Assembly (NCBI GenBank): GCA_012840755.1
Contig: DUWA01000112.1
Location: 1-15,156 of the forward strand
DNA: 15,156 nucleotides
Source of the DNA: Mycoplasmatota bacterium
Lineage (GTDB): Bacteria; Bacillota_I; Bacilli_A; RF39; UBA660
Direction: 5' to 3'
This document shows, piece after piece, positions 13,760 to 15,156 of the stretch. The position numbers and the translations under genes are program-made. A model generated the notes under the pieces. It saw only the letters and a list, made by a program, of their open reading frames with translations. It searched no databases and was not told the origin of the DNA. Positions within the stretch are counted from its first letter, which is position 1. Each line of letters starts with the position of its first letter.

Positions 13760-13779
13760 TTAATGAAACTAGTCTTTTT
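13753..13779 (+). terminator. Intrinsic terminator after hsp20
   Basis: Stem AGACTAGT (13753-13760) with ACTAGTCT (13768-13775), 7-nt loop, T-run 13775-13779. Confidence 0.8.
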
Positions 13780-13842
13780 AAATAAAATTCAATTATAACA
13801 AAATAATAGTTAAATCATACAATATTTTGAGGAGGAATGTGT

Positions 13843-15156
13843 ATGAACTATAAAATTGTTATTGATGCAGGACATGGTGGAGATGATCCAGGAGCTAGTG
13901 GTAATGGTATAATCGAAAAAAATCTAAATTTAGAAATATCAAAACACATGTATAATGAGTTTGTAAAAAGGGGAATTACACCTAAAATGACTAGAACGAC
14001 GGATGAAACATTAAGTCCAAATGAAAGAGTTAAGAGGGTACTTAATGCGTTTGGTAATGGCAAAGATGTAATAGTTATATCGAATCACATAAATGCAGGT
14101 GGGGGAGATGGTGCTGAGGTAATCTATGCATTAAGAAATAAAAGTACTTTATCGAACTTGATATTAGAGAATTTAGAAAAAAAAGGACAAAATATAAGAA
14201 AAGCATACCAAAGAAGGTTACCTAGTGATACTTCAAAAGATTATTATTTTATGCAAAGAGAAACACCAAATACTGAGGCTATTACTGTTGAGTATGGTTT
14301 TTTAGATAGTACAGGCGATGATGTTACTCAGTTAAAAAATAATTACAAGCAATATGCAGAGGCTGTTGTAGATGCAGTAATAGAATATTTAACAGAATCA
14401 AATATATATGTTGTACAGAAAGGGGATAGTTTATGGAGTATTGCAAAGAAATTTAACACAACGGTTAATGATATTAAAGATTTAAATAATTTAACAACAA
14501 ATTCATTATCAGTAGGACAAAAAATACGAATACCATCTGCTGCAATTATAGAAAAGGGAACATATGTGGTAAAATCAGGAGATTCATTATATTCAATCGC
14601 ACAAAGATATGGAATAACAGTAGATGAATTAAAAAGAGCTAATAATTTAACGAGTAATATACTTAGTGTCGGTCAGACACTAAAGATTCCAACGACAGAA
14701 AATATTATAGAAAAGGGAACATATGTGGTAAAATCAGGAGATTCACTTTACTCAATCGCACAGAAATATGGAATAACAGTAGATGAATTAAAAAGAGCTA
14801 ACAATTTAACAAGCAATACACTAAGTATTGGGCAAACATTAATTATTCCTACAGCAGAAACACCACCAATATCAGATTATATTAACTATACAGTCGTTAG
14901 TGGTGATTCACTATATTCAATCGCAAAAAAATATAATACAACTGTTGATGAACTAATTGGATTTAATTCACTTCAAAATACTTTATTAAACCCAGGTCAA
15001 ATATTGAAAATTCCTGTTCCAGGAACAACTGTTGATGAACCGCAACAAAACTATATAAATTATACTGTAAAAAGTGGAGATAATTTGTATGCAATAGCTA
15101 GAAATTATAATACTTCTGTTGATAGTATAATTACTGCAAATAATTTAAAAAATACA
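13843..15156 (+). CDS. N-acetylmuramoyl-L-alanine amidase with at least five LysM domains (3' end outside window)
   Basis: An open frame of 438 codons that runs off the window. Residues 1-183 are an Amidase_3 domain: zinc ligands His11 (IDAGHGG), Glu25 and His82 (SNHINA), catalytic Glu150 (ITVEYGFLD). LysM repeats follow at about 189-231, 241-283, 294-336, 349-391 and 407 on, each starting near YxVxxGDxLxxIA. LysM binds peptidoglycan glycan chains, so this is a wall hydrolase. There is no signal peptide: the ATG at 13843, set by GAGGAGG at 13829-13835, leads straight into the catalytic strand. Release by lysis, a holin or a non-classical route would be needed, which recalls phage endolysins and some autolysins. 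No phage genes are seen here. LysM 2 and 3 are nearly identical. Confidence 0.92.
   Translation, partial: MNYKIVIDAGHGGDDPGASGNGIIEKNLNLEISKHMYNEFVKRGITPKMTRTTDETLSPNERVKRVLNAFGNGKDVIVISNHINAGGGDGAEVIYALRNKSTLSNLILENLEKKGQNIRKAYQRRLPSDTSKDYYFMQRETPNTEAITVEYGFLDSTGDDVTQLKNNYKQYAEAVVDAVIEYLTESNIYVVQKGDSLWSIAKKFNTTVNDIKDLNNLTTNSLSVGQKIRIPSAAIIEKGTYVVKSGDSLYSIAQRYGITVDELKRANNLTSNILSVGQTLKIPTTENIIEKGTYVVKSGDSLYSIAQKYGITVDELKRANNLTSNTLSIGQTLIIPTAETPPISDYINYTVVSGDSLYSIAKKYNTTVDELIGFNSLQNTLLNPGQILKIPVPGTTVDEPQQNYINYTVKSGDNLYAIARNYNTSVDSIITANNLKNT
14545..14703 (+). repeat. 159-bp tandem LysM repeat, copy 1
   Basis: Encodes 53 residues (LysM 2 plus linker) starting at ATTATAGAAAAGGGAACATA. The next 159 bp repeat it with few changes, largely silent in the first two thirds, pointing to a recent duplication within the gene. 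Confidence 0.85.
14704..14862 (+). repeat. 159-bp tandem LysM repeat, copy 2
   Basis: Second copy of the unit at 14545, encoding LysM 3 and linker. It is best conserved over the KGTYVVKSGDSLYSIAQ and GITVDELKRANNLTSN stretches and diverges toward the end. Confidence 0.85.

Noticed and set aside
14545..15156. Possible CRISPR-like or satellite repeat array
   Set aside because: The repeats are 159 bp, in frame, and encode LysM domains; there are no short repeats with unique spacers.

Overview
This is AT-rich bacterial DNA with closely packed genes, almost all on the + strand. It suggests a low-GC Bacillota/Bacilli organism, perhaps one of the reduced, uncultured gut-type lineages near the Mollicutes; this is an inference, as no rRNA is present. 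Ribosome binding sites are AGGTGA- or GGAGG-like. tRNAs carry encoded CCA. TGA acts as a stop (nadE remnant, methyltransferase) while TGG codes Trp, so the standard bacterial code fits. Cell-wall amidases imply a walled cell. Short U-tract terminators often overlap the stop codon of the gene they end.

Layout. (1) 1-239: AT-rich, no gene seen. (2) 240-768: a five-tRNA cluster, Leu(UAA)-Ser(UGA)-fMet(CAU)-Asp(GUC)-Phe(GAA), with a promoter and a strong terminator. (3) 769-1101: a perfect palindrome, a second inverted repeat, a consensus sigma-A promoter and a 140-nt leader that can fold into a closed, possibly pseudoknotted structure. (4) 1102-7044: an NAD-salvage operon ordered pncA, pncB, Nudix hydrolase, nadE, radical SAM protein, PRPP synthetase, nadD, NrtR-type regulator. 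(5) 7045-7649: decayed coding sequence. (6) 7650-10110: L-lactate dehydrogenase, a class I methyltransferase and an RluA-type pseudouridine synthase, tightly coupled. (7) 10154-13779: single genes, mostly each with its own terminator: a secreted CwlD-like amidase, an Abi-family HEPN protein, an HtrA-like protease, a zinc-ribbon membrane protein and an Hsp20 chaperone. (8) 13843-end: an N-acetylmuramoyl-L-alanine amidase with at least five LysM repeats, cut by the window edge.

The most notable result is the state of the NAD operon. pncA (nicotinamide to nicotinate), pncB (nicotinate to NaMN), the PRPP synthetase that would feed pncB, a radical SAM protein of unknown role and the NrtR-type regulator are all intact. 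The two genes that should turn NaMN into NAD are broken: nadE keeps only its first ~31 and last ~100 codons, fused in frame, and nadD is a frameshifted scrap. The Nudix gene carries a -1 frameshift at a seven-A run. The locus therefore looks like a salvage operon caught in selective decay, or re-purposed to stop at NaMN, with NadD/NadE supplied from elsewhere. The structured leader and the unexplained radical SAM gene are the best candidates for new biology here.
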